Shown: positions 18,030-27,648, counted from the stretch's first letter. The stretch is 64,000 nucleotides of DNA from an uncultured Lachnoclostridium sp. (GCA_905212635.1 CAJMFH010000001.1:1-64000); one strand, 5' to 3'. Program-made: numbers and translations. Notes: generated by a model from the sequence alone, not told the origin.

Positions 18030-19373
18030 TTATCCAATCAATATATTTTCTTTTGGTCTTCGAAGCGGCGGCTGCTTGTTTTGCTTTCCGAGGATGAGCA
18101 TCAATGTAAATCCGCCAATTCGTCCACCATACATTAAAATGATCAAAATAATATGTGACATGGCGCACAGATGCGGGGTAATCCCTGTTGTTACGCCAAC
18201 GGTGCAGACAGCCGAAATGACTTCAAAAAGCACATTAGACATTGGCAGTCCTTCAATGTGGCAGATAAGCATAGTTCCTGCCAGAATGTAAACAGCATAC
18301 ACCAAAATGATAACGGCCGCCTGTTTGATCAAAATTGTGCTCACCCGTCGTTTGCCGATTACGGTGTCCGATTGTCCACGAAGCATCGAAACCATCGAGA
18401 GAAACACAAGCGTGATCGTCGTGATCTTCATTCCACCGGCAGTCGAACCGGGACTTCCGCCGATCATCATCAAAACGTCAGATAGAAGGGAGGCAGAAGG
18501 CGACATGCTGGCATAATCAATCGTATTAAAACCGGCCGTACGCATTGTCGTCGAGGCGAAAAACGATTTTAGGATCTGTTCGCCGATGCCATTTCCCTGA
18601 AGGGTATAATTCTGCTCAAATACAAAATAGCCGAAGGCTCCGCCAACTAATAAAACCGGTGTTGTCACAAGAACGATCTTTGAATGAAGGGAATAATTCT
18701 TAAAAGACAGGCGGTATTTCAAAATATCATCCCATACTAAAAATCCGATCCCTCCGATGATAATCAAAAGCATCACCGTGATATTTACGAGGACATCGGA
18801 AGCATACCCCGTCAATGAAGAGAAGGCTTCGTATCGTCCCATCAGATCAAAACCGGCATTGCAAAAAGCAGATACTGCGTGAAATACGGCATAGTATAAT
18901 CCCTGACCAAATCCCATGCGTGGGATAAAACGGAGTGCAAGCAGAAGAGCGCCACATCCCTCGATCAAAAACGTACCGGATACAATACGCCGAACCAGTT
19001 TTACCATACCGCTCAACTGTGTATTTCCGGCAGCCTGCATCAAAAGCATGCGCTCATGAAGCGACAATTTTCGTTTCATAAATATGAAAAACATGGAGAT
19101 AAAGGACATGAGTCCGATGCCTCCGATCTGAATCAGGATGAGAATGACAATCTGCCCGAACAAGGACCATTTGGTAAACGTATCTGCAACAATAAGTCCC
19201 GTTACACAGGTAGCACTTGTTGCTGTGAAAAGAGCATCCAGTGGGGACGTAAAATTACCATCCCGCGCGGAGACCGGCAGACACAATAAAAAGGTACCGG
19301 TAAGTATCAAAATAACAAAACTCAGTGCGATCAACCGGGAAGGACCAAGTTTCCGTGACCATTTTCCTAACAT
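18030..19373 (-). CDS. ktrB: KtrB/TrkH potassium transporter membrane subunit
   Basis: 447-aa K+-translocating subunit with four M1-P-M2 repeats. The pore-loop region shows DALFTATSATCVTGL (repeat 1), AVSAFCNAGFDL (repeat 2), MIGGSPGSTAGGMK (repeat 3) and ISAVCTVGVTTGIT (repeat 4), each with the expected selectivity glycine. With KtrA it should form a Na+-dependent K+ uptake system. AAAGGAAG lies upstream of the ATG. Confidence 0.95.
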   Translation of the reverse strand: MLGKWSRKLGPSRLIALSFVILILTGTFLLCLPVSARDGNFTSPLDALFTATSATCVTGLIVADTFTKWSLFGQIVILILIQIGGIGLMSFISMFFIFMKRKLSLHERMLLMQAAGNTQLSGMVKLVRRIVSGTFLIEGCGALLLALRFIPRMGFGQGLYYAVFHAVSAFCNAGFDLMGRYEAFSSLTGYASDVLVNITVMLLIIIGGIGFLVWDDILKYRLSFKNYSLHSKIVLVTTPVLLVGGAFGYFVFEQNYTLQGNGIGEQILKSFFASTTMRTAGFNTIDYASMSPSASLLSDVLMMIGGSPGSTAGGMKITTITLVFLSMVSMLRGQSDTVIGKRRVSTILIKQAAVIILVYAVYILAGTMLICHIEGLPMSNVLFEVISAVCTVGVTTGITPHLCAMSHIILIILMYGGRIGGFTLMLILGKQNKQPPLRRPKENILIG

Positions 19374-19424
19374 AAAAAACTTCCTTTATTGTTGATATTT
19401 TGTAAATCTTGTAGTACGCTTTCT

Positions 19425-19452
19425 ATTATACAAAATATTTTAAAAAATACAA
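19425..19452 (-). promoter_or_regulatory. promoter of ktrBA
   Basis: Read on the minus strand: TTGTAT (19452-19447), 16-bp spacer, TATAAT (19430-19425), about 50 bases before ktrB. Confidence 0.7.
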
Positions 19453-19470
19453 TTATATTTTGAAAAAAAC

Positions 19471-19499
19471 TTTACAAAAAAGTTAAATTGTGTTAAACT
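19471..19499 (+). promoter_or_regulatory. promoter of rpsO
   Basis: TTTACA (19471-19476), 17-bp spacer, TAAACT (19494-19499), divergent from the ktrBA promoter. Confidence 0.6.
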
Positions 19500-19504
19500 G
19501 ATTC

Positions 19505-19592
19505 CGTTAGACAACCAATACTCAGAGCGTGGAACACTCCAACCCGTTCTTGGTACTTGGCTTTTAAAAAATTTTATGGAGGTACATCAATT
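19505..19592 (+). promoter_or_regulatory. S15 leader region of rpsO
   Basis: The 5' UTR contains complementary segments (GAGCGTGGAACACTC hairpin at 19524-19538, and CCAA...TTGG around 19540-19561) ahead of TGGAGGT. rpsO leaders commonly fold to bind S15 for autoregulation. Assigned by position; a covariance-model search would decide. Confidence 0.5.
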
Positions 19593-19859
19593 ATGATGAC
19601 AACAGAAAGAAAAGCAGAAATCATTAAAGAGTATGGAAGAACACCAAACGACACAGGATCACCTGAGGTTCAGGTTGCCCTTCTTACAGAGAGAATCAAT
19701 GTTTTGACAGAGCATTTGAAAGAGAACAAAAAAGATCATCATTCCCGCCGCGGTCTTTTGAAGATGGTTGGTAAGAGACGTGGTCTTCTTGACTATCTCA
19801 AAAAGAATGACCTGGAAGGCTATCGTGCTTTGATCGCAAAACTTGGAATTCGTAAATAA
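19593..19859 (+). CDS. rpsO: 30S ribosomal protein S15
   Basis: 88 aa. Contains NDTGSPEVQVALLTERI, DHHSRRGLLKMVGKRRGLLDYL and the C-terminal YRALIAKLGIRK, all diagnostic of S15. GGAGGT lies nine bases before the ATG; a second ATG follows immediately. Confidence 0.98.
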   Translation: MMTTERKAEIIKEYGRTPNDTGSPEVQVALLTERINVLTEHLKENKKDHHSRRGLLKMVGKRRGLLDYLKKNDLEGYRALIAKLGIRK

Positions 19860-19889
19860 TGATGGTGCTCGTTATGAGCAGAGTAAAAT

Positions 19890-19934
19890 GGTACTGCTGA
19901 TATGCTTTTACCCGATATCAGTAGTATCATTTTT
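19890..19934 (+). terminator. terminator after rpsO
   Basis: Long stem around TACTGCTGATAT (19892-19903) / ATATCAGTAGTA (19915-19926), then TTTTT. Confidence 0.8.
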
Positions 19935-19954
19935 GACTATGTGGAGGATAAATT

Positions 19955-20419
19955 ATGAAGAGAGATCGAAGTCAGTCCATGGTAATCCGTGGCAACCGCA
20001 TCTTATTGGTAGAGCATCAGCTGTTTGGAAGAGATTTCTTCAATCTGCCGGGCGGCGGAATCGAGGAAAATGAGACGCCGGAGCAGGCAGCCCTTCGTGA
20101 ATTAGAAGAAGAGTGCAGGGTCAAGGGAACTTTGGTAAGACCGTTGACGGTGGAATATAAACCGGATCTTGAGAGCCGTGTATTTACCTTTTTGGTGGAG
20201 ATTCCGGAAGATGCTGTAGCAAAAACGGGAATTGATCCGGAACTTCCTGCAGACGAACAATCTATCATCGGAGTAAAATGGATGCGTCTGGATGAGATTG
20301 CAGAACGCGATCGTGCCTATCTTTTTGGCGCCGGGTTGATGCGTGTTCCGTATTTTCATGATGAGGTACTTATGTGGGATGGAGAAGACATCAGCTATCC
20401 GATCAAAAAAATGATATAA
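19955..20419 (+). CDS. NUDIX hydrolase
   Basis: 154-aa pyrophosphohydrolase. The Nudix box runs from GGGIEENE to RELEEECRV (about residues 29-51) with all metal-binding glutamates; the last Gly of the consensus is Cys. Substrate unknown; members act on ADP-ribose, oxidised nucleotides or capped RNA. It sits between rpsO and pnp, where such genes sometimes occur. Confidence 0.9.
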   Translation: MKRDRSQSMVIRGNRILLVEHQLFGRDFFNLPGGGIEENETPEQAALRELEEECRVKGTLVRPLTVEYKPDLESRVFTFLVEIPEDAVAKTGIDPELPADEQSIIGVKWMRLDEIAERDRAYLFGAGLMRVPYFHDEVLMWDGEDISYPIKKMI

Positions 20420-20427
20420 AAAGAGGT

Positions 20428-20455
20428 TTGATTTATATCAAAGATATGATATAAT
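20428..20455 (+). promoter_or_regulatory. promoter P1 of pnp
   Basis: TTGATT (20428-20433), 16-bp spacer, perfect TATAAT (20450-20455). Two further overlapping TATAAT hexamers at 20508-20518 could be a second start. Confidence 0.65.
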
Positions 20456-20478
20456 GAAGTGTGTTGATACACACGCAG

Positions 20479-20501
20479 GTCATCAAGCTTCGCTTGGTGA
20501 C
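20479..20501 (+). promoter_or_regulatory. short stable hairpin in the pnp leader
   Basis: Ten-bp stem GTCATCAAGC / GCTTGGTGAC with one T-G pair around a three-base loop, lying between the two -10 candidates. No T-run follows, so it is not a simple terminator. Confidence 0.6.
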
Positions 20502-20532
20502 AAATGATATAATATAATGTATGTATTAAAAA

Positions 20533-20605
20533 GGGCATTATCCGAGACTTCTGAAAAGCCGATTTATCATAGGATAAGTAGGTTTTTCAGTTGTTTCGGA
20601 TGCTC
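20533..20605 (+). promoter_or_regulatory. large leader hairpin upstream of pnp (probable RNase III target)
   Basis: A long interrupted hairpin: GGGCAT/ATGCTC at the base, CCGA/TCGG, a 5x5 internal loop, CTGAAAAGCC/GGTTTTTCAG, then TTATC/GATAA around a four-base loop. It ends about 30 bases before the pnp start. A double-stranded leader cut by RNase III and then PNPase is the basis of pnp autoregulation in E. coli; the same logic is inferred here. Confidence 0.75.
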
Positions 20606-20636
20606 TGTAAAAAGATAAATAAAGGAGACTATAAGT

Positions 20637-22727
20637 ATGTACAAGACATTTTCAATGGAACTTGGCGGACGTACTCTTTCCGTAGATATCGGACGAGTTG
20701 CCGCTCAGGCAAATGGTGCAGCTTTGATGCATTATGGAAACACCGTTGTGCTTTCCACAGCAACCGCATCAGAGAAACCAAGAGAGGGAATTGACTTCTT
20801 CCCACTTAGTGTAGAATATAGCGAAAAGATGTATTCTGTAGGAAAGATTCCGGGAGGATTTACTCGAAGAGAGGGAAAACCTTCGGACAATGCGATCCTT
20901 ACAGACCGTGTTATCGACAGACCGATGCGTCCGTTGTTCCCAAAAGATTACCGTAACGATGTAACACTGGAAAACCTCGTTATGTGTGTAGATCAGGATT
21001 GCAGTCCGGAACTTACCGCAATGCTTGGTTCCGCATTGGCAACCTGCATTTCCGATATTCCATTTGATGGACCAACCGCAGCAACACAGATTGGTCTCGT
21101 AGATGGAGAACTTGTTGTAAACCCAACTTCTGCACAGAGACAGGTTTCTGACCTTGCTCTTACGGTAGCTTCGACAAGAGAAAAAGTTATTATGATCGAA
21201 GCCGGTGCCAATGAAGTGCCGGAAGACAAAATGATCGAGGCAATTTATAAAGCACACGAAGTCAATGGACAGATTATCGAATTCTTTGATAAGATCGTAG
21301 CAGAATGCGGAAAAGAAAAACACGAATATGAACATTTTGATATTCCGGAAGATATGTTTGAAGATATGGTGAACTTCATTACACCGGAAGCGATGGAAGA
21401 GGCTGTATTTACCGATGTAAAACAGGTTCGTGAAGAAAATATCCGTCAGATCAAAGACAAATTGGAAGAGCGCTATGAAGAAGAGCATCCGGATTGGTTT
21501 GCTCTGATCGATGAAGCGGTATATAAATTCCAGAAAAAGACCGTTCGTAAGATGATCCTGAAAGATCACAAACGTCCGGATGGCCGTGAAGTAACACAAA
21601 TCCGTCCATTGTCCGCGGAAGTTGATGTACTTCCTACCGTTCATGGATCCGGTTTGTTCCAGAGAGGACAGACACAGGTTCTCAATGTTACGACACTGGC
21701 TCCTCTTTCGGAAAAACAGAAGATTGATGGTTTGGATGAAAATGTAACGTCTAAGAGATACATTCATCACTATAATTTCCCATCCTATTCGGTTGGTGAA
21801 ACCCGTCCAAGCAGAGGTCCGGGACGTCGTGAGATTGGACATGGAGCATTGGCAGAGCGTGCCCTGCTTCCGGTAATTCCTTCCGAAGAGGAATTCCCAT
21901 ATACCATCCGTACGGTATCTGAGATCATGGAATCCAATGGTTCCACTTCTCAGGGAAGTATCTGTGCTTCCACATTGTCTCTGATGGCTGCCGGTGTACC
22001 GATCAAAGCACCTGTTGCCGGTATTTCGGTAGGACTTGTTACCGGAGAGACGGATGACGATTATCTGATCCTTACCGATATTCAGGGATTGGAAGACTTT
22101 TTCGGTGATATGGACTTTAAAGTTGCCGGAACACATAAAGGTATCACAGCCATTCAGATGGATATTAAGATCCACGGTCTGACTCGTGAGATCGTAGAAG
22201 GTGCGATCCGCCGTACAAAAGAAGCTAGAACGTATATTCTTGACGAGGTTATGAGCAAAGCAATCGCTGAGCCTAGAAAAGAAGTAAATGAATATGCTCC
22301 GAAGATCAAACAGATCATGATCGATCCTGCGAAGATCGGAGAAGTAGTCGGACAGCGTGGTAAGACGATCAATACATTGATCGAGCGTACCGGCGTGAAG
22401 ATTGATATTACCGATGACGGTGCCGTTTCCGTATGCGGTACGGACAAAGCGATGATGGATGAAGCCATCCGCCTGATCCAGATTATCGTATCTGACTTTG
22501 AAAAAGGACAGATTTTGGAAGGAACTGTTGTAAGCATCAAAGATTTCGGTGCATTCATCGAGTTTGCTCCGGGAAAAGAAGGAATGGTTCATATTTCCAA
22601 TATCTGTCAGAGAAGAATCAATCATGTAGAAGACGAACTTACTTTGGGTGACAAAGTGAAAGTCGTATGTCTTGGAAAAGACAAGATGGGGCGAATTTCT
22701 TTCAGCATGAAAGATGTGAAACAATAA
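20637..22727 (+). CDS. pnp: polyribonucleotide nucleotidyltransferase (PNPase)
   Basis: 696-aa phosphorolytic 3'-5' exoribonuclease of mRNA decay. Two RNase PH-like domains (about 5-215 and 310-540), a KH domain (about 553-612, with PAKIGEVVGQRGKTIN) and a C-terminal S1 domain (about 620-692, EGTVVSIKDFGAFIEF). Catalytic-region motifs SSEEEFPYTIR-like and NGSTSQGSICAST are present. Length is normal for the family. Confidence 0.98.
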   Translation: MYKTFSMELGGRTLSVDIGRVAAQANGAALMHYGNTVVLSTATASEKPREGIDFFPLSVEYSEKMYSVGKIPGGFTRREGKPSDNAILTDRVIDRPMRPLFPKDYRNDVTLENLVMCVDQDCSPELTAMLGSALATCISDIPFDGPTAATQIGLVDGELVVNPTSAQRQVSDLALTVASTREKVIMIEAGANEVPEDKMIEAIYKAHEVNGQIIEFFDKIVAECGKEKHEYEHFDIPEDMFEDMVNFITPEAMEEAVFTDVKQVREENIRQIKDKLEERYEEEHPDWFALIDEAVYKFQKKTVRKMILKDHKRPDGREVTQIRPLSAEVDVLPTVHGSGLFQRGQTQVLNVTTLAPLSEKQKIDGLDENVTSKRYIHHYNFPSYSVGETRPSRGPGRREIGHGALAERALLPVIPSEEEFPYTIRTVSEIMESNGSTSQGSICASTLSLMAAGVPIKAPVAGISVGLVTGETDDDYLILTDIQGLEDFFGDMDFKVAGTHKGITAIQMDIKIHGLTREIVEGAIRRTKEARTYILDEVMSKAIAEPRKEVNEYAPKIKQIMIDPAKIGEVVGQRGKTINTLIERTGVKIDITDDGAVSVCGTDKAMMDEAIRLIQIIVSDFEKGQILEGTVVSIKDFGAFIEFAPGKEGMVHISNICQRRINHVEDELTLGDKVKVVCLGKDKMGRISFSMKDVKQ

Positions 22728-22747
22728 ATCTTGGAGATGAGAACAGA

Positions 22748-23557
22748 GTGAAGATTGCACTTACCAATATGGACATTGTCTGGGAAGATAAGTCTGTAAA
22801 TCGGGATAAGTGTTTGGAATTGATAAAGCGAGCTTCGGAATGCGGAGCTCGCCTTATCCTTTTTCCGGAGATGACACTGACCGGATTTACGATGAATCCG
22901 CAAAAATACGGCGAGACAGCAGGCGAAGGTTCCGAGACAGTCAGATTTTTTGAACAACTGTCAGAACAATATGCCATTGCAATCGGCTTTGGCTATATCG
23001 AAAAAGGGGAAAAAGCCGGTCTTGCGAAAAATCATATGGCTGTCGCAGATACCGGAAAGCTTCTTGGAGATTACGTAAAAATTCATCCGTTTTCCTATGG
23101 AGAAGAAAATGAGCATTATTGCGGAGGTGACCGACTGGTTACAGTATCGATCGATGGAGTGACATTCGGGTTATCCATCTGTTATGATCTGCGCTTTCCA
23201 GAGCTTTATCAGGCGATGCGAAACTGTGATGCGATTGCCGTGATCGCAAACTGGCCGAAAGGGCGAGTCGCACATTGGAACACGCTGCTTCCGGCAAGAG
23301 CCGTTGAGACGCAGTCGTATGTGTTAGGTGTCAACCGGATGGGAAAAGCTGTGTCATTGGATTATGAGGCTTCCAGTGCTGCGTACGATTATGATGGCAA
23401 AAGGCTTATTGTCTCCTGCAAAGCGACCTCTTATGGGGATGAATGTCTTATGATAGAGATAGAACCTGACCACGTCCGATGTTGGAAAAAAGAATTTCCG
23501 GCAGCTAACGATCGAAAACCTGCCTTATATACGTCCTTTCTCCAAAAAGACGTATAG
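22748..23557 (+). CDS. carbon-nitrogen hydrolase (nitrilase superfamily)
   Basis: About 269 aa from a GTG start (GTGAAGATTGC) 11 bases after GGAG; no ATG fits the N-terminus. The Glu-Lys-Cys triad is readable: Glu41 in LFPEMTLTGF, Lys111 in YVKIHPF and Cys145 in SICYDLRFPE. The closest type is omega-amidase/YafV-like, acting on small amides such as 2-oxoglutaramate. The exact substrate is not determinable. It begins 20 bases after pnp and may be cotranscribed. Confidence 0.88.
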   Translation: MKIALTNMDIVWEDKSVNRDKCLELIKRASECGARLILFPEMTLTGFTMNPQKYGETAGEGSETVRFFEQLSEQYAIAIGFGYIEKGEKAGLAKNHMAVADTGKLLGDYVKIHPFSYGEENEHYCGGDRLVTVSIDGVTFGLSICYDLRFPELYQAMRNCDAIAVIANWPKGRVAHWNTLLPARAVETQSYVLGVNRMGKAVSLDYEASSAAYDYDGKRLIVSCKATSYGDECLMIEIEPDHVRCWKKEFPAANDRKPALYTSFLQKDV

Positions 23558-23604
23558 GATCTGCGAAAAACTGTCATACTATTTCTTAACAGGAGGTATG
23601 ACAT

Positions 23605-24231
23605 ATGAATACAGAGCAGATTAAAGAATTTGGAGAATGCCGTATCGGAGGCATTGAAATCATTACGATCATTGGCGAGATTGAAGGACATGAGGGCAGT
23701 TCCGGAACTGCCAAAACGACAAAATATGAACATTTGCTGCCGATGTTGGCAGCTTATGATGAAAATAGTGAGATTCAAGGGATATTATTTATTCTTAATA
23801 CGATCGGCGGTGACGTTTCCTGTGGACTGGCACTTGCCGAGATGATCAGCGGATTAAAAACTCCAACGGCGTCTTTTATCATAGGAGACAGTCATTCGAT
23901 CGGAGTTCCCCTTGCGGTAGCGACAGATTTTTCCTGTATCGTACCGAGTGCGACGATGATCCTTCATCCGGTAAGGATGAGCGGCATGATCCTTGGGGCA
24001 CCGCAAAGCTATGATCAATTTGAAAAAATTCAAGCGAGAATCGTAGATTTTATCGTCCGAAAACGGGGGCTTACGAAAAAGCATGTGGAGGAATTAATGA
24101 TGAACACTTCCATGTTTGCAAAAGATCTGGGAACGCTCCTTGTAGGCGGACAAGCTGTGGAAGAGGGGCTTGTAGACAAAGTCGGAACCCTTTCCGATGT
24201 AATGGACTACTTGAAACAATGTCCGCAATAA
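23605..24231 (+). CDS. ClpP-like serine protease (TepA/YmfB type)
   Basis: 208 aa with a ClpP/crotonase fold: INTIGGDVSCGLALAEMI, the Ser nucleophile in GDSHSIGVPLA, His in MILHPVRMSG and an Asp near KDLGTLLVG. It does not resemble classical ClpP in its N-terminal loops. In B. subtilis the homologous tepA gene lies beside spoIIIE, as this one lies beside ftsK. Role inferred as cytosolic or membrane-associated peptide cleavage. Confidence 0.85.
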   Translation: MNTEQIKEFGECRIGGIEIITIIGEIEGHEGSSGTAKTTKYEHLLPMLAAYDENSEIQGILFILNTIGGDVSCGLALAEMISGLKTPTASFIIGDSHSIGVPLAVATDFSCIVPSATMILHPVRMSGMILGAPQSYDQFEKIQARIVDFIVRKRGLTKKHVEELMMNTSMFAKDLGTLLVGGQAVEEGLVDKVGTLSDVMDYLKQCPQ

Positions 24232-24261
24232 TCCAGAAAACAAAGAGAGGTTTGAAAGAGT

Positions 24262-26748
24262 ATGGCGTCAAAGACAAAAAATTCAAAAACAAAAAAGAAA
24301 AGACAAAATTCAAAACAAACAAGTTCTCCATTAGCAAAAGAAATCACTTTGCTTGCGATCATTATATTCTCTTTACTGGCACTGCTTAGTTTATTTGGAA
24401 TGTGCGGTCCGGTAGGAAACCTGATCGGAAGTCTTTTGTTCGGGTTATTTGGAGCCACTGCTTATATCTTTCCACTGGCATTTCCAATCGGAAGCGGTTT
24501 CTTTATCTCCAATCCCGAAAAACCGGAAGTGCGGCGCAAGATTATTTATCTTGCCCTCCTTTACATATGTTTATGTGCGATCTTTCAGTGGGTGATCGAT
24601 CCCGATATCTCAAACCTGATCGACATTTTTAAAGAATCCAGTTCCGAGCATATCGGCGGTGGATTTATCGGCGGACTTCTTTCCACATTATTGGGAACGT
24701 TGCTGGGAAGAGCCGGGGCGATCATTATCATTTTAGGACTGACCCTTCTTTTTGTTATGCTGACGACGAGAAAACTTATTTTTTCAGCAATCCGCGAATT
24801 GTATGTGGAACATAAAGAAGACCAGGAAGAATATATCGAATATGAAGAACCGGATATCCGTTATCAGGAAGACCATGAGCGTACCATGCAGACCCATACT
24901 TTTGCAGACAGAAAACGTCGTAAGAAAGCAGATAAGGGAAAAATGAAAGAACTTTCCGAGCCGCAAAAAACGACAGAAAAATCTTCTAAGGAGATGCCGG
25001 TAAAAGACGAAAAATCTGCCAAAGAGGACATTCCGGAAATCTCAATTATTCGAGAGGGACAGCAGGAGCCTACCGTTTACAAAGAAGAACTAGAGACAAA
25101 ATTTGGAAAATCAAAAACGGAAAACCCGGAAAAAACAGAGCGAAAAGAATCCTCTGCTGTGAAAAAAGAACTTCCAAAACCGGAAAAACAGGAAACCATT
25201 CCGGCAGATCCAAAAAAAGCGGAAGTGGAATCGAATCCCAAGCTGCCGTCAGCACCTTCGCAGGATTCCGAATATAAATTTCCATCGCTTGATCTGCTTT
25301 CCAAGCCAAAGAAGGGAAGCAATGGACAAAGCGACCGGGATTTGCTGCAAACAGCGAAAAAACTTCAGGATACCCTTGACAGTTTTGGGGTTAAAGTAAA
25401 AATGGGAGATGTCAGCTGTGGCCCTAGTGTTACCCGGTATGAACTGGTTCCTGAGCAGGGGGTTAAAGTAAACAGTATTACCCGTCTGGCAGACGATATC
25501 AAACTCAGTCTGGCGGCCTCCGATATTCGAATCGAAGCACCGATTCCAGGAAAAGCAGCAGTCGGAATTGAAGTTCCAAATGCCAAGAGAAATACCGTCA
25601 CTTTGCGGGAACTTCTCGAGAGTCCGGAATTTATCAAGGCAAAATCGAATGTAACATTCGCTGTCGGAAAAGATATCGGCGGAAAGACGATTGTGACTGA
25701 TATTGCAAAAATGCCGCATATGCTCATTGCCGGCGCAACTGGTTCCGGTAAATCGGTATGTATCAATACGTTGATTATGAGCATCTTATATAAAGCCAAT
25801 CCGAATGATGTTAAATTTATCATGGTTGACCCGAAAATGGTAGAATTGACGGCGTATGCCGATATCCCACATATGCTGATCCCTGTTGTGACGGATCCGA
25901 AAAAAGCATCTGCCGCATTAAACTGGGCGGTTCAGGAAATGACGGTTCGTTATGAAAAATTTGCTGCTCTTGGAGTACGTGATATCAAGAGTTACAACAA
26001 AAAAATCGCCGGTCTGAAACACAACGATGACAATACGTACGAAAAGATGTGCCAGATTGTCATTGTGGTGGATGAGTTTGCCGATCTGATGATGGTAGCT
26101 TCTAACGAGGTAGAGGATGCGGTATGCCGTCTTGCACAGCTTGCCCGTGCTGCAGGAATCCATCTGGTGCTTGCCACGCAGCGTCCATCCGTCAACGTCA
26201 TCACCGGACTGATCAAGGCAAATATCCCGTCTCGAATCGCCCTTTCCGTGTCCTCCGCGATCGATTCGAGAACGATCATCGATGGTTCCGGAGCGGAAAA
26301 ACTTCTGGGAAATGGTGATATGTTATTTGCTCCACAGGATTATCCAAAACCGGTTCGTGTACAGGGCGCGTTTGTCTCGGACGAAGAACGTGATAAGGTG
26401 GTTGCTTTCCTGAAAGAACATATGAATGGCCCGGCTTACAATGAGGAAATCAGCAAACATATTGAAGAAAATCCGGTTGGTACAAAATCTGCCGGAGCCT
26501 CCGGTGCTGTCGTAAGCGGTCCGGAACGCGATGAATTATTTGTCGAAGCTGCCAGATTCATTATCGAAAAAGACAAAGCTTCTATCGGTATGTTACAGCG
26601 TGTGTTCCGTATTGGATTTAACCGTGCCGCAAGAATTATGGATCAGCTTTCCGATGCCGGTGTTGTTGGACCGGAAGAAGGCACCAAACCACGCGTGATT
26701 CTGATGTCGATGGAACAATTTGAAAATTATCTTGAGGAAGAAGGCTAA
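24262..26748 (+). CDS. ftsK: DNA translocase FtsK/SpoIIIE
   Basis: 828-aa membrane-anchored DNA motor for chromosome segregation at division or sporulation. Four hydrophobic segments lie in about residues 30-175, then a long charged linker rich in Lys/Glu/Pro (about 185-355). The motor domain has Walker A GATGSGKSV (about 492) and Walker B IVVDEFADLMM. The C-terminal gamma winged-helix (about 755-825) ends with PRVILMSMEQF. Whether it is the vegetative or sporulation paralogue cannot be told. Confidence 0.96.
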   Translation: MASKTKNSKTKKKRQNSKQTSSPLAKEITLLAIIIFSLLALLSLFGMCGPVGNLIGSLLFGLFGATAYIFPLAFPIGSGFFISNPEKPEVRRKIIYLALLYICLCAIFQWVIDPDISNLIDIFKESSSEHIGGGFIGGLLSTLLGTLLGRAGAIIIILGLTLLFVMLTTRKLIFSAIRELYVEHKEDQEEYIEYEEPDIRYQEDHERTMQTHTFADRKRRKKADKGKMKELSEPQKTTEKSSKEMPVKDEKSAKEDIPEISIIREGQQEPTVYKEELETKFGKSKTENPEKTERKESSAVKKELPKPEKQETIPADPKKAEVESNPKLPSAPSQDSEYKFPSLDLLSKPKKGSNGQSDRDLLQTAKKLQDTLDSFGVKVKMGDVSCGPSVTRYELVPEQGVKVNSITRLADDIKLSLAASDIRIEAPIPGKAAVGIEVPNAKRNTVTLRELLESPEFIKAKSNVTFAVGKDIGGKTIVTDIAKMPHMLIAGATGSGKSVCINTLIMSILYKANPNDVKFIMVDPKMVELTAYADIPHMLIPVVTDPKKASAALNWAVQEMTVRYEKFAALGVRDIKSYNKKIAGLKHNDDNTYEKMCQIVIVVDEFADLMMVASNEVEDAVCRLAQLARAAGIHLVLATQRPSVNVITGLIKANIPSRIALSVSSAIDSRTIIDGSGAEKLLGNGDMLFAPQDYPKPVRVQGAFVSDEERDKVVAFLKEHMNGPAYNEEISKHIEENPVGTKSAGASGAVVSGPERDELFVEAARFIIEKDKASIGMLQRVFRIGFNRAARIMDQLSDAGVVGPEEGTKPRVILMSMEQFENYLEEEG

Positions 26749-26751
26749 AAC

Positions 26752-27648
26752 ATGCAGGGCTGGATCATTGTAAACGGTTTTTTATATACATCCAAGTTTT
26801 CTGAATTAACCAACCTTTTTATGAAAGCAGCCGAAGAACACGATATAGAACTTTGTGTAAAGACAAACAGCGAGTGTTTTTTGGGAATGTTTGAACTGCC
26901 AACGGAAAAAAAGCCGGATTTTGTTCTCTTTTGGGACAAAGATATCCTTCTGGCAAAATATTTTGCTGCTTGTGGCATTCCGGTATACAATCCGGCGGAA
27001 GGGATTGAAATCTGCGATGACAAGCGGAAGACCGCCTTGGCACTTTCGATGCATGGTCTGCCGCAGCCGTTGACTTTCCCGGCACCAATGACCTATGAAA
27101 ATATTGGTTTTCCGCATTTAGATTTTCTGTCACTGATAGAAAGCAAATTAAGATTTCCAATTATTGTAAAAGAAGCATTTGGATCTTTCGGACAGCAGGT
27201 ATATATGGCAAACGATCACGAACAACTACGTACTTTAACAAAAAAACTGGAAACCGTTCCGTTTTTATATCAGCAGTTTATCCGGGAGAGCAGTGGCCGT
27301 GATATCCGTCTACAGGTTGTCGGAGACGAAGTGGTTGCCGCGATGGAGCGAACCTCGGAAACCGATTTTCGTGCCAATATTTCCAACGGCGGCACAATGA
27401 AAGCCTATCAGCCGGATCAAGAAGCTGTCACGCTTGCTGTAAAAGCATGCCGTGCTGTAAAATGTGATTTTGCCGGTGTTGATCTGCTTTTTGGTTCAGA
27501 TGGTTACCTTGTATGTGAAGTAAACTCCAATGCGCATTTTAAAAATCTTTTGGATTGTACCGGGGTAAATACTGCCTTGTACATCTTACAATACATAAAA
27601 AAACAAGGGGAGAACCGGTATGGGAAAAGAACTATGGATGATCTATGA
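26752..27648 (+). CDS. RimK-like ATP-grasp ligase (first of a pair)
   Basis: 298-aa ATP-grasp enzyme joining a carboxylate to an amine or thiol through an acyl phosphate. ATP-grasp features: FPIIVKEAFGSFGQQV (Lys and glycine-rich loop, about 135-150), FIRESSGRDIRLQVVGDEVVAAM and the metal-binding end DFAGVDLLF...VCEVNSNAHF. It starts three bases after ftsK and its 3' end overlaps the next ATP-grasp gene by 29 bases. The substrate is unknown; RimK relatives add glutamate to proteins or cofactors. Confidence 0.85.
   Translation: MQGWIIVNGFLYTSKFSELTNLFMKAAEEHDIELCVKTNSECFLGMFELPTEKKPDFVLFWDKDILLAKYFAACGIPVYNPAEGIEICDDKRKTALALSMHGLPQPLTFPAPMTYENIGFPHLDFLSLIESKLRFPIIVKEAFGSFGQQVYMANDHEQLRTLTKKLETVPFLYQQFIRESSGRDIRLQVVGDEVVAAMERTSETDFRANISNGGTMKAYQPDQEAVTLAVKACRAVKCDFAGVDLLFGSDGYLVCEVNSNAHFKNLLDCTGVNTALYILQYIKKQGENRYGKRTMDDL

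Noticed and set aside
20769..22760. 663-codon open frame antisense to pnp
   Set aside because: Lies fully opposite a conserved PNPase gene, has no ribosome binding site, and its composition (rich in Phe, Arg, Cys, Ser) is that of a shadow frame.
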